Shown: piece by piece, positions 1 through 8,825 of the stretch | How the letters are laid out: every line of letters starts with the position of its first letter | How positions within the stretch are numbered: position 1 is the first letter of the stretch | Source of the DNA: CAVPDA01 sp963702495 | GTDB taxonomy: Bacteria; Pseudomonadota; Gammaproteobacteria; Burkholderiales; Rhodocyclaceae | Length of the DNA stretch: 64,000 bases | Assembly (NCBI GenBank): GCA_963702495.1 | Contig: CAVPDA010000018.1 | Location: 372,001-436,000 of the forward strand | Reading direction: 5' to 3' | Notes under the pieces: model-generated | Seen by the model: the letters and a program-made list of their open reading frames with translations, nothing else | Told to the model about the DNA's origin: nothing | The model's database searches: none | Position numbers and translations under genes: made by a program

Positions 1-541
1 CCCCCGGCAACTGAGCGATTTCCTCGTAGGGATACACGCCTTTCATCGCTGCCATGCACCCGCCCGGCGCCAGGAGGTGAGCGGAAAGGCGAACGAACTC
101 GGCGAGATCGGAAAAGGCACGGGAAACGACGATGTCGAAGCGCTGCGCCGGCTGCCACGACTCCACGCGTTCACGTACGACCGCGACGTTGGCCAGTCCC
201 AACTCGATCCGCGCCTGCTCCAGGAATGACGCCTTTTTCTGGTTGCTCTCCACCAATACCACGCGCCACGCCGGTCGCGCAATGGCCAGCGGAATGCCGG
301 GCAGGCCGCCGCCGCTGCCGACGTCCGCCACGGAGTCGCCGGACAGGTGCGGCAGAATGGCCAGCGAGTCGAGCAGATGCTGGCCCACCATCGCCGTCTC
401 GTCGCGCACGGCGGTGAGATTGTAGGTGCGGTTCCACTTCGCCAGCAGGGTCACATAATCCAGCAGCCGGCGCTGAGCTTCCGGCGGCAGATCGAGGTCC
501 AGCGCGGCGAGGCCCCGCCAAAGGCGTTCGGCGTGGCTCAT
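1..541 (-). CDS. rsmG: 16S rRNA (guanine-527-N7) methyltransferase RsmG, 3' end cut by the window edge
   Basis: I translated the minus strand from the ATG at 539-541. The product begins MSHAERLWRGLAALDLDLPP and stays open to the window edge, giving about 180 residues. It shows the RsmG core: a YNLTAVRD stretch near residue 40, the SAM-binding glycine-rich loop DVGSGGGLPGIPLAI near residue 72, LVESNQKKASFL, and VVSRAFSDL, then the start of the C-terminal part (LAPGGCMAAMKG). RsmG methylates G527 of 16S rRNA in the cytoplasm, and its loss gives low-level streptomycin resistance. The start codon overlaps the mnmG stop by 4 bases (ATGA), so translation is probably coupled to mnmG. The C-terminus lies left of base 1. 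Confidence 0.95.
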   Translation of the reverse strand, partial: MSHAERLWRGLAALDLDLPPEAQRRLLDYVTLLAKWNRTYNLTAVRDETAMVGQHLLDSLAILPHLSGDSVADVGSGGGLPGIPLAIARPAWRVVLVESNQKKASFLEQARIELGLANVAVVRERVESWQPAQRFDIVVSRAFSDLAEFVRLSAHLLAPGGCMAAMKGVYPYEEIAQLPG

Positions 542-2478
542 GCGCTCTTGCGCGGCTGGTCGCCGCCCTCCTCGTTGGCGGCGCCCTTCGCCAGGGTGTT
601 GCGCGCGATGATGCCGCGCTTGAGATGCACCAGCAGCAGCGAGATCGCCGCCGGCGTCACGCCCTGCACGCGGGAGGCCTGGCCCAGCGTTTCCGGCCGG
701 TGCTGATTGAGCTTCTGCTGCACCTCGATGGAGAGGCCCCGCACCTCCCGGTAGTCCAGGTCCGTGGGCAACGGCAGGGTTTCCTGGCTGCGGTTGCGCT
801 CCACCTCGTCCTTCTGGCGCTCGATGTAGCCTTGGTACTTAGCTTGGATCTCCAACTGCTCCACCACCTGCCGGTCGGCCACCGCTTCGCCGGCGCCGGG
901 CAGCGTCATCAGGCTGTCGTAGCCGGCTTCGGGCCGGCGCAGCAGATCGAACAGCGAGTACTCGCGTTCCAGCGGCTTGCCGAGCACCCGTTCGGCACTC
1001 GCCGCATCCACCACGCGCGGACTGAGCCAGGTCGATTTCAGGCGCTGCGCCTCGGCGGCGATGGCGTCGCGCTTGCGGCAATAGCAGCTCCAGCGCGCAT
1101 CGTCCACCACGCCCAGGCCGCGCCCGATCTCGGTCAGCCGCAGGTCGGCGTTGTCTTCGCGCAGGCTGAGGCGGTACTCGGCGCGGGAAGTGAACATGCG
1201 GTAAGGCTCGGTCACCCCGCGCGTGATCAGGTCGTCCACCAGCACGCCGAGGTAGGCCTCGTTGCGGCGCGGGCACCACGTGGCTTCGCCACGAACCAGG
1301 CGGGCGGCGTTGATGCCGGCGAGCAGTCCCTGGGCCGCCGCCTCTTCGTAGCCGGTGGTGCCGTTGATCTGGCCGGCGAAGAAGAGCCCGGAGATGGCTT
1401 TGGTCTCCAGCGACGACCTGAGGCCGCGCGGATCGTAATAGTCGTACTCGATGGCGTAGCCCGGACGCAGGATGTGGGCGTGCTCCAGGCCGCGGATGGA
1501 GCGCACCAGCGCCAGCTGAATGTCGAAGGGCAGCGACGTCGATATTCCGTTCGGGTAGATTTCGCTGGTGTGCAGGCCCTCCGGCTCGAGAAACACGTTA
1601 TGGCTGGCCTTGTCGGCGAAGCGGTGGATCTTGTCCTCGATGGAAGGGCAGTAGCGCGGGCCGACGCCTTCGATAACGCCGGTGAACATGGGCGAGCGGT
1701 CGAGCCCGCCGCGGATGATGTCGTGGGTGTGCGCGTTGGTGTGGGTGATCCAGCACGGCAACTGCCGTGGATGCTGATCCGGCCGGCCGAGCAAGGAGAA
1801 CACCGGCGCCGGGTCGTCCCCCGGCTGGACCGTCATGACGGAAAAGTCGATCGTCCGGGCATCCAGCCGCGGCGGCGTGCCGGTCTTGAGGCGGCCGACC
1901 GGCAGCTTCAATTCGCGCAGGCGGTGAGCCAGCGAGACCGAGGGCGGATCGCCGGCGCGGCCGGCCTGGTAATGGGTCAGTCCGACGTGAATCAGGCCGG
2001 AGAGGAAGGTGCCGGCGGTGAGCACGACCGAGCGCGCCTCGAAGCGAATGCCGAGTTGGGTGACGACGCCGCTGACGCGCTCTCCCTCCAGCGTCAGGTC
2101 ATCCACCGCCTGCTGGAACAGGGTCAGGTTGGGCTGGTTTTCCAGACGAGTGCGGATCGCCTGCCGGTAGAGCACGCGATCGGCCTGGGCCCGGGTGGCG
2201 CGCACCGCCGGGCCCTTGCTCGAATTGAGGATGCGAAACTGGATCCCGGACTCGTCGGTCGCCGCGGCCATCGCCCCGCCCAGGGCATCCACCTCCTTCA
2301 CCAGGTGACCCTTGCCGATGCCGCCGATGGACGGGTTGCACGACATCTGGCCCAGGGTCTCGATGTTGTGGGTCAGCAGCAGCGTGCTGCATCCCATGCG
2401 CGCCGCCGCGAGCGCCGCCTCGGTGCCGGCGTGGCCGCCTCCGACAACGACGACGTCATAACGGGTGGGATAGCGCAT
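538..2478 (-). CDS. mnmG: tRNA uridine-5-carboxymethylaminomethyl modification enzyme MnmG (GidA)
   Basis: The 646-residue product has the usual family length. It starts MRYPTRYDVVVVGGGHAGTE, which is the N-terminal FAD-binding GxGxxG motif. It is followed by SCNPSIGGIGKGHLVKEVDALGG, the MnmG signature containing a cysteine, and by the conserved block PRYCPSIEDKI. With MnmE it makes the cmnm5 group at the wobble uridine of tRNAs reading split codon boxes. The ATG at 2478 was chosen because it sits directly at the conserved MRYP...DVVVVGGG start; an in-frame ATG 42 codons upstream adds an Arg-rich stretch that is not family-like. It is followed by rsmG with a 4-base overlap, the usual mnmG-rsmG order. 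Confidence 0.96.
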   Translation of the reverse strand: MRYPTRYDVVVVGGGHAGTEAALAAARMGCSTLLLTHNIETLGQMSCNPSIGGIGKGHLVKEVDALGGAMAAATDESGIQFRILNSSKGPAVRATRAQADRVLYRQAIRTRLENQPNLTLFQQAVDDLTLEGERVSGVVTQLGIRFEARSVVLTAGTFLSGLIHVGLTHYQAGRAGDPPSVSLAHRLRELKLPVGRLKTGTPPRLDARTIDFSVMTVQPGDDPAPVFSLLGRPDQHPRQLPCWITHTNAHTHDIIRGGLDRSPMFTGVIEGVGPRYCPSIEDKIHRFADKASHNVFLEPEGLHTSEIYPNGISTSLPFDIQLALVRSIRGLEHAHILRPGYAIEYDYYDPRGLRSSLETKAISGLFFAGQINGTTGYEEAAAQGLLAGINAARLVRGEATWCPRRNEAYLGVLVDDLITRGVTEPYRMFTSRAEYRLSLREDNADLRLTEIGRGLGVVDDARWSCYCRKRDAIAAEAQRLKSTWLSPRVVDAASAERVLGKPLEREYSLFDLLRRPEAGYDSLMTLPGAGEAVADRQVVEQLEIQAKYQGYIERQKDEVERNRSQETLPLPTDLDYREVRGLSIEVQQKLNQHRPETLGQASRVQGVTPAAISLLLVHLKRGIIARNTLAKGAANEEGGDQPRKSA

Positions 2479-2738
2479 GGAGCGAGCGGGAGTGGACTGC
2501 GAAGGGGCGAGATGATACGCCATGCGGCGGCGCATGGACAGGGCGCGCGACCGGCACCTCCTCGCAAACGCGTGCCGGTGCCGCGAATCGGCCGCAATGG
2601 GCAAGGCGGGATTTCATTTTGTTACAAAGCAAAACAGATTCACACGTGGCATCTGCCTATAGTGTTACTCAAGACGCAGCGACTCAGACCCGAGTCCCAG
2701 TGAGCGATGCAGGGCATCGCATGAAAAAGGAGTGCAAC

Positions 2739-3038
2739 ATGAACACCGCCACCAAATCGATACTTGTCGCCATCACTGCAGTGCTCGCCGTTACCGCGGC
2801 ACCAACCTGGGCCGACGGCGGCCACAGACATGGGCATGGGAAGCACGGCTGGAAACACGGCTACTACGGCCACAGCTACCGCCCGTACTATCGCGACAAC
2901 GTGGTTGTGATCCGCGAGCCGCGCTATGTTTACAGCGAACCGCGTTACGTCTATCGCGAGCCGGCCTATGTCTATGCGCCGCGCCGGCCGGCCCTCGTCA
3001 TCGGCGTGGATATTCCGCCGCTGGTGGTTCCGTTCTGA
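2739..3038 (+). CDS. small secreted Tyr/His/Arg-rich protein
   Basis: The predicted 99-residue protein starts MNTATKSILVAITAVLAVTA and has an AAPTWA-D signal-peptidase I site. The mature part is rich in His, Gly and Tyr (GGHRHGHGKHGWKHGYYGH) and then carries a short tandem motif, (E)PRYVY, seen about four times. It ends in a hydrophobic IGVDIPPLVVPF tail. The start was chosen for its strong ribosome binding site (AAAAAGGAG at 2724-2732). Such proteins occur in the envelope of many proteobacteria, but no reaction is known. The His-rich segment could bind metal, which is inference only. It lies alone between divergent mnmG and convergent livF. Confidence 0.75.
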   Translation: MNTATKSILVAITAVLAVTAAPTWADGGHRHGHGKHGWKHGYYGHSYRPYYRDNVVVIREPRYVYSEPRYVYREPAYVYAPRRPALVIGVDIPPLVVPF

Positions 3039-3118
3039 CCAACGTCCGGGAGGCTCGGCCTGGCTGGGGAACGGCCTGCCTCCCTCCTTGGCCCGCCGCC
3101 ACCGGCAAGCGATGATGC

Positions 3119-3856
3119 TCAAGCGTGTTTGCCGCCGAGGCCGAGATAGCTTTCGATGATCTTCGGATCGTCGGCCAGCTGGTTCGCCGGCCCTTCCAGC
3201 ACAATCTCGCCCGTTTCCAGGACGTAGCCGTAGTCCGCGATCTGCAGCGCCGCCCGCGCGTTCTGCTCCACCAGCAGGATGGCGACGCCGGTCTTCTTCA
3301 GGTCGGCGATGACGTGGAAGATCTCGCGCACGATGAGCGGAGCCAGTCCGAGACTCGGCTCGTCCAGCATCAGCAGCCGCGGCTTTGCCATCAGCGCCCT
3401 GCCAACCGCGAGCATCTGGCGCTCGCCGCCGGACAGGGTGCCGGCGAGTTGCGCCCTGCGTTCCTTCAGGCGAGGAAAGATGCGGAACACTCGCTCCATC
3501 GTTGCGGCATGGTCACGATCGCCGGCGCGGTGACGCTGAAAGGCGCCGAGGGTCAGATTGTCCTCGACGCTCATCTCCCCGAACAGTTCGCGCTTTTCCG
3601 GCACCAGGGTCATGCCCATCGTCACCCGCTGCTCCACCTCCACCTCGCGCAGCGGCCGCCCCATGAACGCCAGATCCCCTTTGGCCGGCAGCAGACCCAT
3701 GACGGCCGACAACATGGTGGTCTTGCCGGCTCCGTTGGGGCCGATGACGGTGACGATCTGTCCCGGACCGACGCTCAGGTTGGCGCTGTGCAACGCCTCC
3801 ACCTTGCCGTAGGAAACGGACAGATCTTGCAACCGCAATACCGGTTCAGCGCTCAA
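3119..3856 (-). CDS. livF: branched-chain amino-acid ABC transporter ATPase LivF
   Basis: The 245-residue protein is a complete single ABC domain: Walker A GPNGAGKTT near residue 38, Q-loop region, signature LSGGERQMLAVGRALMAKP, Walker B LLMLDEPSLGLAP, and the switch His region (LLVEQNARAAL). The LivF-type ending (ETGEIVLEGPANQLADDPKIIESYLGLGG) separates it from LivG. It hydrolyses ATP on the cytoplasmic face of the Liv permease together with the ATPase half of the LivM-LivG fusion encoded just upstream. The two genes overlap by 4 bases (3853-3856), so they belong to one operon and are probably translationally coupled. Confidence 0.93.
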   Translation of the reverse strand: MSAEPVLRLQDLSVSYGKVEALHSANLSVGPGQIVTVIGPNGAGKTTMLSAVMGLLPAKGDLAFMGRPLREVEVEQRVTMGMTLVPEKRELFGEMSVEDNLTLGAFQRHRAGDRDHAATMERVFRIFPRLKERRAQLAGTLSGGERQMLAVGRALMAKPRLLMLDEPSLGLAPLIVREIFHVIADLKKTGVAILLVEQNARAALQIADYGYVLETGEIVLEGPANQLADDPKIIESYLGLGGKHA

Positions 3857-5652
3857 TCCACCCCTCCGAGGTAAGCCTCCAGCACCGCTGGATCCTGCTG
3901 CACCTCTTCCGGCAGCCCCTCCGCGATCTTCTCGCCGAAGTCCATCACCACCACCCGATCCACCAGTCCCATGACGAAGTCCATGTCATGCTCGACCAGC
4001 AGTATGCCCATGCCGTCGGCGCGCAGCTTGCGCAGCAACTCGGCCAGCGCCTGCTTTTCCATGAAGCGCAGACCGGCAGCCGGCTCGTCCAGCAAGAGCA
4101 GCCAGGGATCGGCACACAAGGCGCGGGCAATTTCGAGAATCCGCTGCTGCCCGAGGGCGAGGCTGCCAGCCTGCTCGAACATGTGCGTCTTGAGTCCGAC
4201 GCGCTCGATCTGGCGCGCCGCTTCCGACAGCAGGCGCGCCTCCTCCCCGCGCTCCAGGCGCAGGGCGGCGGGCACCACGCCCTGGCGGCCGCGCAGGTGC
4301 GCACCGATGGCAACATTCTCCAGCACGCTCATGGTCGGCAGCAGACGCACATGCTGAAACGTGCGGCTCATGCCGCGCCGGGCGATCTCCCGCGCCAGCA
4401 GGCCGTCGACGCGCTCGCCCATGAAATGAATCTCCCCCGAAGTGGGCGGCAGCACGCCGGAGATGAGATTGAACATGGTGCTCTTGCCAGCGCCGTTGGG
4501 ACCGATCAGGGCCAGGATCTCTCCTGCGCTCACCCTCAGACTCATGTTGTCGTTGGCAACCAGCCCGCCGAACTCCTTGTGCGCGCTTCGCACCTCCAGC
4601 AGCGGGCTCCCGGCGGGCGGCACAGAGCGCCGCGGCAAGGGATCGGCCTGCGGCACATCACGCGTAGGGTCGCGCTCCGGGAGCAAGCGCAGCACGATCG
4701 GCCAGATGCCTTCGCGCGCGCGCTGCAGCACCAACACCATCATCAGGCCGAACACGATCACCTCGAAGTTGCCGCTCTGGCCGAAGATTTTGGGCAGCAC
4801 GTCCTGCAACCATTGCTTTAGGATGGTGATGACGCCGGCGCCGACCACCGCGCCCCAGACATGTCCGGCGCCACCCACCACAGCCATGAACAGGTATTCG
4901 ATGCCGATGTGCAGGCCGAACGGCGTCGGATTGATGAAACGCTGAAGGTGGGCGTACAGCCAGCCGGAGACGCAGGCATAGAGCGCGGCGACGAGAAAGA
5001 TGATGGTCTTGGCGCGGGCCGTGTCCACACCCATCGCTTCCGCCATCACCGTGCCGCCCTTGACGGCGCGAATGGCGCGTCCGACCCGCGAGTCGAGCAG
5101 GTTGCGGGTGGCGGCGATCGCGCCCAGCAACACCAGCCAGATCAGGTAATAGAACTCGCGACCGGTCTCGATCTCCCGGCCGAACAGTTGCAGCGCCGGA
5201 ATGCCGGTGATGCCGGTATGGCCGCCGAGGAAGTGGACGTTGCCGAACAGGTAATAGAGGCTGATGCCCCAGGCTATGGTGCCCAGCGGCAGGTAATGGC
5301 CGGACAGGCGCAAGGTGAGCAGGCCGAGCAAGAGCGCCACCGCCGCCGTCAGCAGCAGCCCCGACGCCAGTCCCAGCCAGGGGGACAGAGCGAAGCCGGT
5401 GGTGAGATAGGCGGTGGCATAGGCGCCGATGCCCACGAACGCCGCCTGTCCGAAGGAAGTCAGGCCGCCGACGCCCGTCAGCAGCACCAGGCCCAGGGCA
5501 ACGATGGCATAGAGGCCGATGTAATTGAGGAGCGTGATGTAGAACTCGGGCAGAGCGAGCGGCGCCAAGCCGAGGGCAGCAACGAAAGCGGCAAGGGCGA
5601 CGCGGGGCAGCATCGCAGCCAAGTCACTCTTCTTCGACATGGTGTGCGACAA
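3853..5652 (-). CDS. fused branched-chain amino-acid ABC permease-ATPase (LivM-LivG)
   Basis: One 599-residue polypeptide carries two functions. Residues of about 10-310 are a LivM-type permease with eight or more hydrophobic segments and the GGLTSFGQAAFVGIGAYATA motif. After a proline-rich linker near 320-345 comes a complete LivG-type ATPase with Walker A GPNGAGKST, GMSRTFQHVRLLP, signature LALGQQRILEIARAL, Walker B LLLDEPAAGL and the LivG-type end EGLPEEVQQDPAVLEAYLGG. In most operons these are two genes, although permease-ATPase fusions are known in Liv-type operons. The start overlaps the end of livH by 29 bases; an internal ATG four codons later would shorten this to 17. Confidence 0.92.
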   Translation of the reverse strand: MSHTMSKKSDLAAMLPRVALAAFVAALGLAPLALPEFYITLLNYIGLYAIVALGLVLLTGVGGLTSFGQAAFVGIGAYATAYLTTGFALSPWLGLASGLLLTAAVALLLGLLTLRLSGHYLPLGTIAWGISLYYLFGNVHFLGGHTGITGIPALQLFGREIETGREFYYLIWLVLLGAIAATRNLLDSRVGRAIRAVKGGTVMAEAMGVDTARAKTIIFLVAALYACVSGWLYAHLQRFINPTPFGLHIGIEYLFMAVVGGAGHVWGAVVGAGVITILKQWLQDVLPKIFGQSGNFEVIVFGLMMVLVLQRAREGIWPIVLRLLPERDPTRDVPQADPLPRRSVPPAGSPLLEVRSAHKEFGGLVANDNMSLRVSAGEILALIGPNGAGKSTMFNLISGVLPPTSGEIHFMGERVDGLLAREIARRGMSRTFQHVRLLPTMSVLENVAIGAHLRGRQGVVPAALRLERGEEARLLSEAARQIERVGLKTHMFEQAGSLALGQQRILEIARALCADPWLLLLDEPAAGLRFMEKQALAELLRKLRADGMGILLVEHDMDFVMGLVDRVVVMDFGEKIAEGLPEEVQQDPAVLEAYLGGVD

Positions 5653-6658
5653 GCGAGCGCCACAGCAGCACGGGAATGATCAGGGTGAACACGATCACTT
5701 CCTTGAAAGCGCTGGCCCAGAACGAAGAATAGGACTCCAGCAGCCCGACGAGGACGGCACCGGCAGCGGCCACCGGGTAGCTCGCCAGGCCGCCGATGAT
5801 GGCGCCGACGAACCCCTTCAGCCCGACCAGGAAGCCGGTATCGTAGTAGATGGTGGTGATGGGCGCGATCAGGATGCCGGAGAAGGCTCCGATCAGCGCG
5901 GCCAGCAGAAACGACAGCTTGCCCGCCATCACCGTGCTGATCCCCATCAGACGCGCACCGGTGCGGTTGATGGCCGTGGCGCGCAAAGCCTTGCCGTAGA
6001 GCGAGCGCTCGAAGAACAGATAGAGGGCGACGATGAGCAGGGCAGAGCAGCCGACCACCCACAACGTCTGGGCGGAGAGACTGAGCGTACCCAGTTCCAG
6101 CGAGCCCTCGCTGAAAGCCGGCGTGCGCGAGCCTTCGGCGCCGAAGAACAGCAGGCCGAGGCCGACGAGTCCGATATGCACTGCCACCGAGACGATCAGC
6201 AGCACCAGCACCGACGCCTCCGCCAAAGGCTGGAAAGCCAGGCGATACACCATCGGACCGAGCGGCACCACGATCGCCAGTGTCAGCGCGATCTGCAGCG
6301 CCAGCGGCCAGGTGCTCGGCGCCAGCCCCACGGCTGCGGCGGCGATCGCAGCCGGGTAGGCGAGATTCCACAGCGTGATTCGCGGCAGCCGCCTGAAATT
6401 GCCGGCGCGCAGCGCGATCACGATATCGATCGCCGCCACCAATATTCCCGCACCCAGCAACAGCCAGACCGTGCCGGGGGTCTTGCCGGCCTGGAACGCC
6501 GCCAGGGTCAGGGCGCCAAAAGCAACGAACTCGCCTTGCGGGATGAAGATGACGCGGGTGACAGTGAAAATCAGAACCAGCGCCAGCGCCAGGAGGGCAT
6601 AGATGGCGCCGTTGGTGATGCCGTCCTGCCCCAGCAGGAGGGCGATTTGGAGATCCAT
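5624..6658 (-). CDS. livH: branched-chain amino-acid ABC permease LivH
   Basis: The 344-residue integral membrane protein has about eight to ten hydrophobic segments. The start, MDLQIALLLGQDGITNGAIYALLALAL, has the LivH motif NGAIYALLALALVLIF. The characteristic KALRATAINRTGARLMGI loop, which couples to the ATPases, lies near residue 230. It forms the transmembrane channel with the LivM half of the downstream fusion. The gene lies 87 bases downstream of the binding-protein gene, and two hairpins in that gap may lower its expression relative to the binding protein. Confidence 0.92.
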   Translation of the reverse strand: MDLQIALLLGQDGITNGAIYALLALALVLIFTVTRVIFIPQGEFVAFGALTLAAFQAGKTPGTVWLLLGAGILVAAIDIVIALRAGNFRRLPRITLWNLAYPAAIAAAAVGLAPSTWPLALQIALTLAIVVPLGPMVYRLAFQPLAEASVLVLLIVSVAVHIGLVGLGLLFFGAEGSRTPAFSEGSLELGTLSLSAQTLWVVGCSALLIVALYLFFERSLYGKALRATAINRTGARLMGISTVMAGKLSFLLAALIGAFSGILIAPITTIYYDTGFLVGLKGFVGAIIGGLASYPVAAAGAVLVGLLESYSSFWASAFKEVIVFTLIIPVLLWRSLVAHHVEEE

Positions 6659-6676
6659 TGGCCGAAACGTAAGACT

Positions 6677-6696
6677 AGGGGCGCTGACGCGCCCCT
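6677..6696 (-). promoter_or_regulatory. hairpin between the binding-protein gene and livH
   Basis: A perfect 8-bp stem (AGGGGCGC / GCGCCCCT) with a TGAC tetraloop lies in the 87-base gap. A second potential stem, GCCGGAC ... GTCCGGC, lies nearer the binding-protein stop (about 6706-6741). There is no clear U-tract. Hairpins of this kind after a periplasmic binding-protein gene commonly stabilise the upstream message or partly terminate transcription. That role is inference here. Confidence 0.45.
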
Positions 6697-6745
6697 GTTC
6701 TTCAAGCCGGACCGGGGCCTGCGCCCGTGCCGTCCGGCAGCGGGA

Positions 6746-7891
6746 TTATTGGCTCAGCTTCCAGTTGCCGTTCTGGATCTGCACCATGACCCGTGCACGC
6801 TGGTCGTAGCCGAGATGATCCTGGGGGCTGAGATTGAAGACGCCGTGGGCGCCCACGACATTCTTCAGGCCTTCGAGGGCATCGCGCAGCGCGGCGCGAA
6901 ACTCCTTCGTTCCTGGCTGCGCCCTCTTCAGCGCCACGGGAATTGCATTCTGCAGCAGGATGCCGGCGTCCCAGGCGTGGGCGCCGAAGGTGGAAACGCT
7001 GCCCTTGCCGTGCGCGCCCTCATATTTGTTTACATACTCCAGCGCCGTCTTCTTGATCGGATTGGAGTCCGGCAGTTGGGCCGCCACCAGCACCGGACCC
7101 GCGGGAAGGAAAGTACCCTCCACATCCTTGCCGCCTACCCTCAGAAAGTCGGCATTTGCGACGCCGTGGGTCTGATAGATCCTGCCCTTGTAACCCTTTT
7201 CCTTCAACGTCTTCTGCGGCAGGGCGGCGGGGGTGCCGGCGCCGGCGATGAGGATCGCCTCGGGATTGGCCGACATGAGCTTGAGAACCTGGCCGGTCAC
7301 CGAGGTATCGGCACGGTTGTAGCGTTCGTTGGCCAAGACCTTGATCTTGCGCGCCTCGGCGATCTTGGAGAATTCGTTCCACCAACCTTCGCCGTAGGCG
7401 TCGGCAAAACCGATGAAGCCGACCGTCTGGATGCCGGCCTTGCTCATGTGCTCGGTGATGGCCACCGCCATCTGCGCGTCGTTCTGCGGCGTCTTGAACA
7501 CCCATTTCCGCTTGGCGTCCATGGGCTCGATGATGCGGGCCGAAGCTGCCATGCTGATCATCGGCGTCTCGGCTTCGGCGACGACGTCGATCATGGCCAG
7601 TGAATTGGGGGTGACGGTGGAACCGACGACGACATCCACCTTGTCCTCGCTGATGAGCTTGCGCGTATTCTTGACCGCGGTGGTGGTGTCGCTGGCATCG
7701 TCGAGAACGATGTACTCGACCTTCTGGCCGGCGATCGTGGTGGGCAGGAAGGCGAAGGTGTTCTTCTCCGGGATACCGAGCGAGGCGGCAGGACCGGTTG
7801 CCGACAGGGTTACGCCCACCTTGATGTCGGCATGCGCCAGGGTCACGGCCATCACGCCGCAGAGCGCCGCCAGCAACGATTTTATTCTCAT
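6746..7891 (-). CDS. periplasmic branched-chain amino-acid-type substrate-binding protein
   Basis: The 381-residue protein starts MRIKSLLAALCGVMAVTLAHA, a signal peptide cleaved after AHA, and continues DIKVGVTLSATGPAASLGIPEKN, the typical start of the type I periplasmic binding fold of the LivJ/LivK family (Peripla_BP_6). Other family blocks are VDVVVGSTVTPNSLAMIDV, TVGFIGFADAYGEGWWNEF and ILIAGAGTPAALPQ. It captures an amino acid or related ligand in the periplasm and hands it to the LivH/LivM-LivG/LivF complex. The ligand cannot be read from sequence. The start at 7891 was chosen for its strong Shine-Dalgarno (GGAGGAG) eight bases upstream; an in-frame ATG 12 codons earlier lacks one. Confidence 0.9.
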   Translation of the reverse strand: MRIKSLLAALCGVMAVTLAHADIKVGVTLSATGPAASLGIPEKNTFAFLPTTIAGQKVEYIVLDDASDTTTAVKNTRKLISEDKVDVVVGSTVTPNSLAMIDVVAEAETPMISMAASARIIEPMDAKRKWVFKTPQNDAQMAVAITEHMSKAGIQTVGFIGFADAYGEGWWNEFSKIAEARKIKVLANERYNRADTSVTGQVLKLMSANPEAILIAGAGTPAALPQKTLKEKGYKGRIYQTHGVANADFLRVGGKDVEGTFLPAGPVLVAAQLPDSNPIKKTALEYVNKYEGAHGKGSVSTFGAHAWDAGILLQNAIPVALKRAQPGTKEFRAALRDALEGLKNVVGAHGVFNLSPQDHLGYDQRARVMVQIQNGNWKLSQ

Positions 7892-8003
7892 GGTTCTCCT
7901 CCGAAAGTGCGGGTGTCCATCGACCAAAGTCGATCATGATACCGGGTGGCTGTCACCCCTGTCCATGCTTGAATCGGGACGGCAAAAGGGTTATTCGAGC
8001 AGT

Positions 8004-8019
8004 TGTTTCACGTGGAACA
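8004..8019. promoter_or_regulatory. parS-type ParB binding site 1
   Basis: The 16-mer TGTTTCACGTGGAACA matches the conserved bacterial parS consensus TGTTTCACGTGAAACA at 15 of 16 positions. It lies between the binding-protein gene and the TSUP gene, 4.6 kb from the dnaA-proximal origin, which is where chromosomal parS sites usually are. ParB loads here and spreads to segregate origins. No parAB genes are in the window; they often follow rsmG. Confidence 0.85.
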
Positions 8020-8024
8020 TCGCG

Positions 8025-8783
8025 CTAACGGAAGGTGTCGTAGGCGAACTTGGCGATCAGCACCGACACCACGATCAGGAACAACTTGCGCACGAAGCTG
8101 CTGCCATGTTTTAGGGCAAGATGCGATCCCACCAGTGAGCCTGCAATGTTGAACGCTGCCATTGCGAGACCCAGCCGAAAGATCACGTTGCCCGAGGGAA
8201 CGAAGTAGAGGAGGGCGGCCAGGTTGGTCGCCGCGTTCACGATCTTCGCCGCCGCGGAGGCGCGCACGAAATCCCAGGCAAAGAAGCGTACGAAGAGGAA
8301 AAGCAGGAAGCTGCCCGCACCCGGTCCGAAGAATCCATCATAGAAGCCGATGACTGCCCCGAGCACGACCGCCAGCGCCATGTCGCGCCGGCCGTGAATT
8401 CTGCCCCCGTCGTCGGACCCGAAATCCTTGTGCACGAAGGTATAGACCGCGACCGCGAGCAGCAGTACCAGCACCAGCGGGCGTAGCAGGTCTTTCGGCA
8501 GCAGCGCCACCGTCAGCGCTCCGGCATAGGATGCTGCAAACGCTGCCGCTGCCGCCGGCAGCGCCATGTGCCACGGCACCCTGATGCTGCGGCCGAATCG
8601 CCAGGCGGCGAAACCGGTCCCGAACACACTGGAAAGTTTGTTAGTTCCGAACAGGGTTGCGGGCGAGGCGGCGGGCAGCGCGCTGAAGAGCAGCGGAACC
8701 TGGATCAGCCCGCCGCCACCCACCACCGCATCCACCAATCCGGCGAAGAAGGCTCCAGCGCAGAGCAGCAGCAGTTCGCTCAT
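8025..8783 (-). CDS. TSUP (TauE/SafE-type) membrane transporter
   Basis: The 252-residue polytopic membrane protein has about eight hydrophobic segments. It shows the two family repeats: GLVDAVVGGGGLIQVPLL near residue 15 and GFYDGFFGPGAGSFLLFLFV near residue 145, and ends VVSVLIAKFAYDTFR. The family (YfcA, TauE, SafE) exports sulfite, sulfoacetate or other organosulfur and carboxylate anions. The substrate here is unknown. A parS-type site lies just outside each end of the gene, so it sits inside a presumed ParB-covered centromere. Confidence 0.88.
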   Translation of the reverse strand: MSELLLLCAGAFFAGLVDAVVGGGGLIQVPLLFSALPAASPATLFGTNKLSSVFGTGFAAWRFGRSIRVPWHMALPAAAAAFAASYAGALTVALLPKDLLRPLVLVLLLAVAVYTFVHKDFGSDDGGRIHGRRDMALAVVLGAVIGFYDGFFGPGAGSFLLFLFVRFFAWDFVRASAAAKIVNAATNLAALLYFVPSGNVIFRLGLAMAAFNIAGSLVGSHLALKHGSSFVRKLFLIVVSVLIAKFAYDTFR

Positions 8784-8804
8784 CGCGGCGCACCAGGGAT
8801 TGCG

Positions 8805-8820
8805 TGTTCCACGTGAAACA
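8805..8820. promoter_or_regulatory. parS-type ParB binding site 2
   Basis: The 16-mer TGTTCCACGTGAAACA is the exact reverse complement of site 1. It lies 801 bases away, between the start of the TSUP gene and the end of mnmE. Two sites of the same variant in inverted orientation near the origin support a real centromere rather than a chance match. Confidence 0.87.
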
Positions 8821-8825
8821 CGATC

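Noticed and set aside
625..2703. A 692-codon open frame on the plus strand
   Set aside because: Antisense to mnmG, which is unmistakable on the minus strand.
5639..7603. A 654-codon plus-strand frame
   Set aside because: Antisense to livH and the binding-protein gene; composition is His/Gln/Arg-rich as typical of antisense frames.
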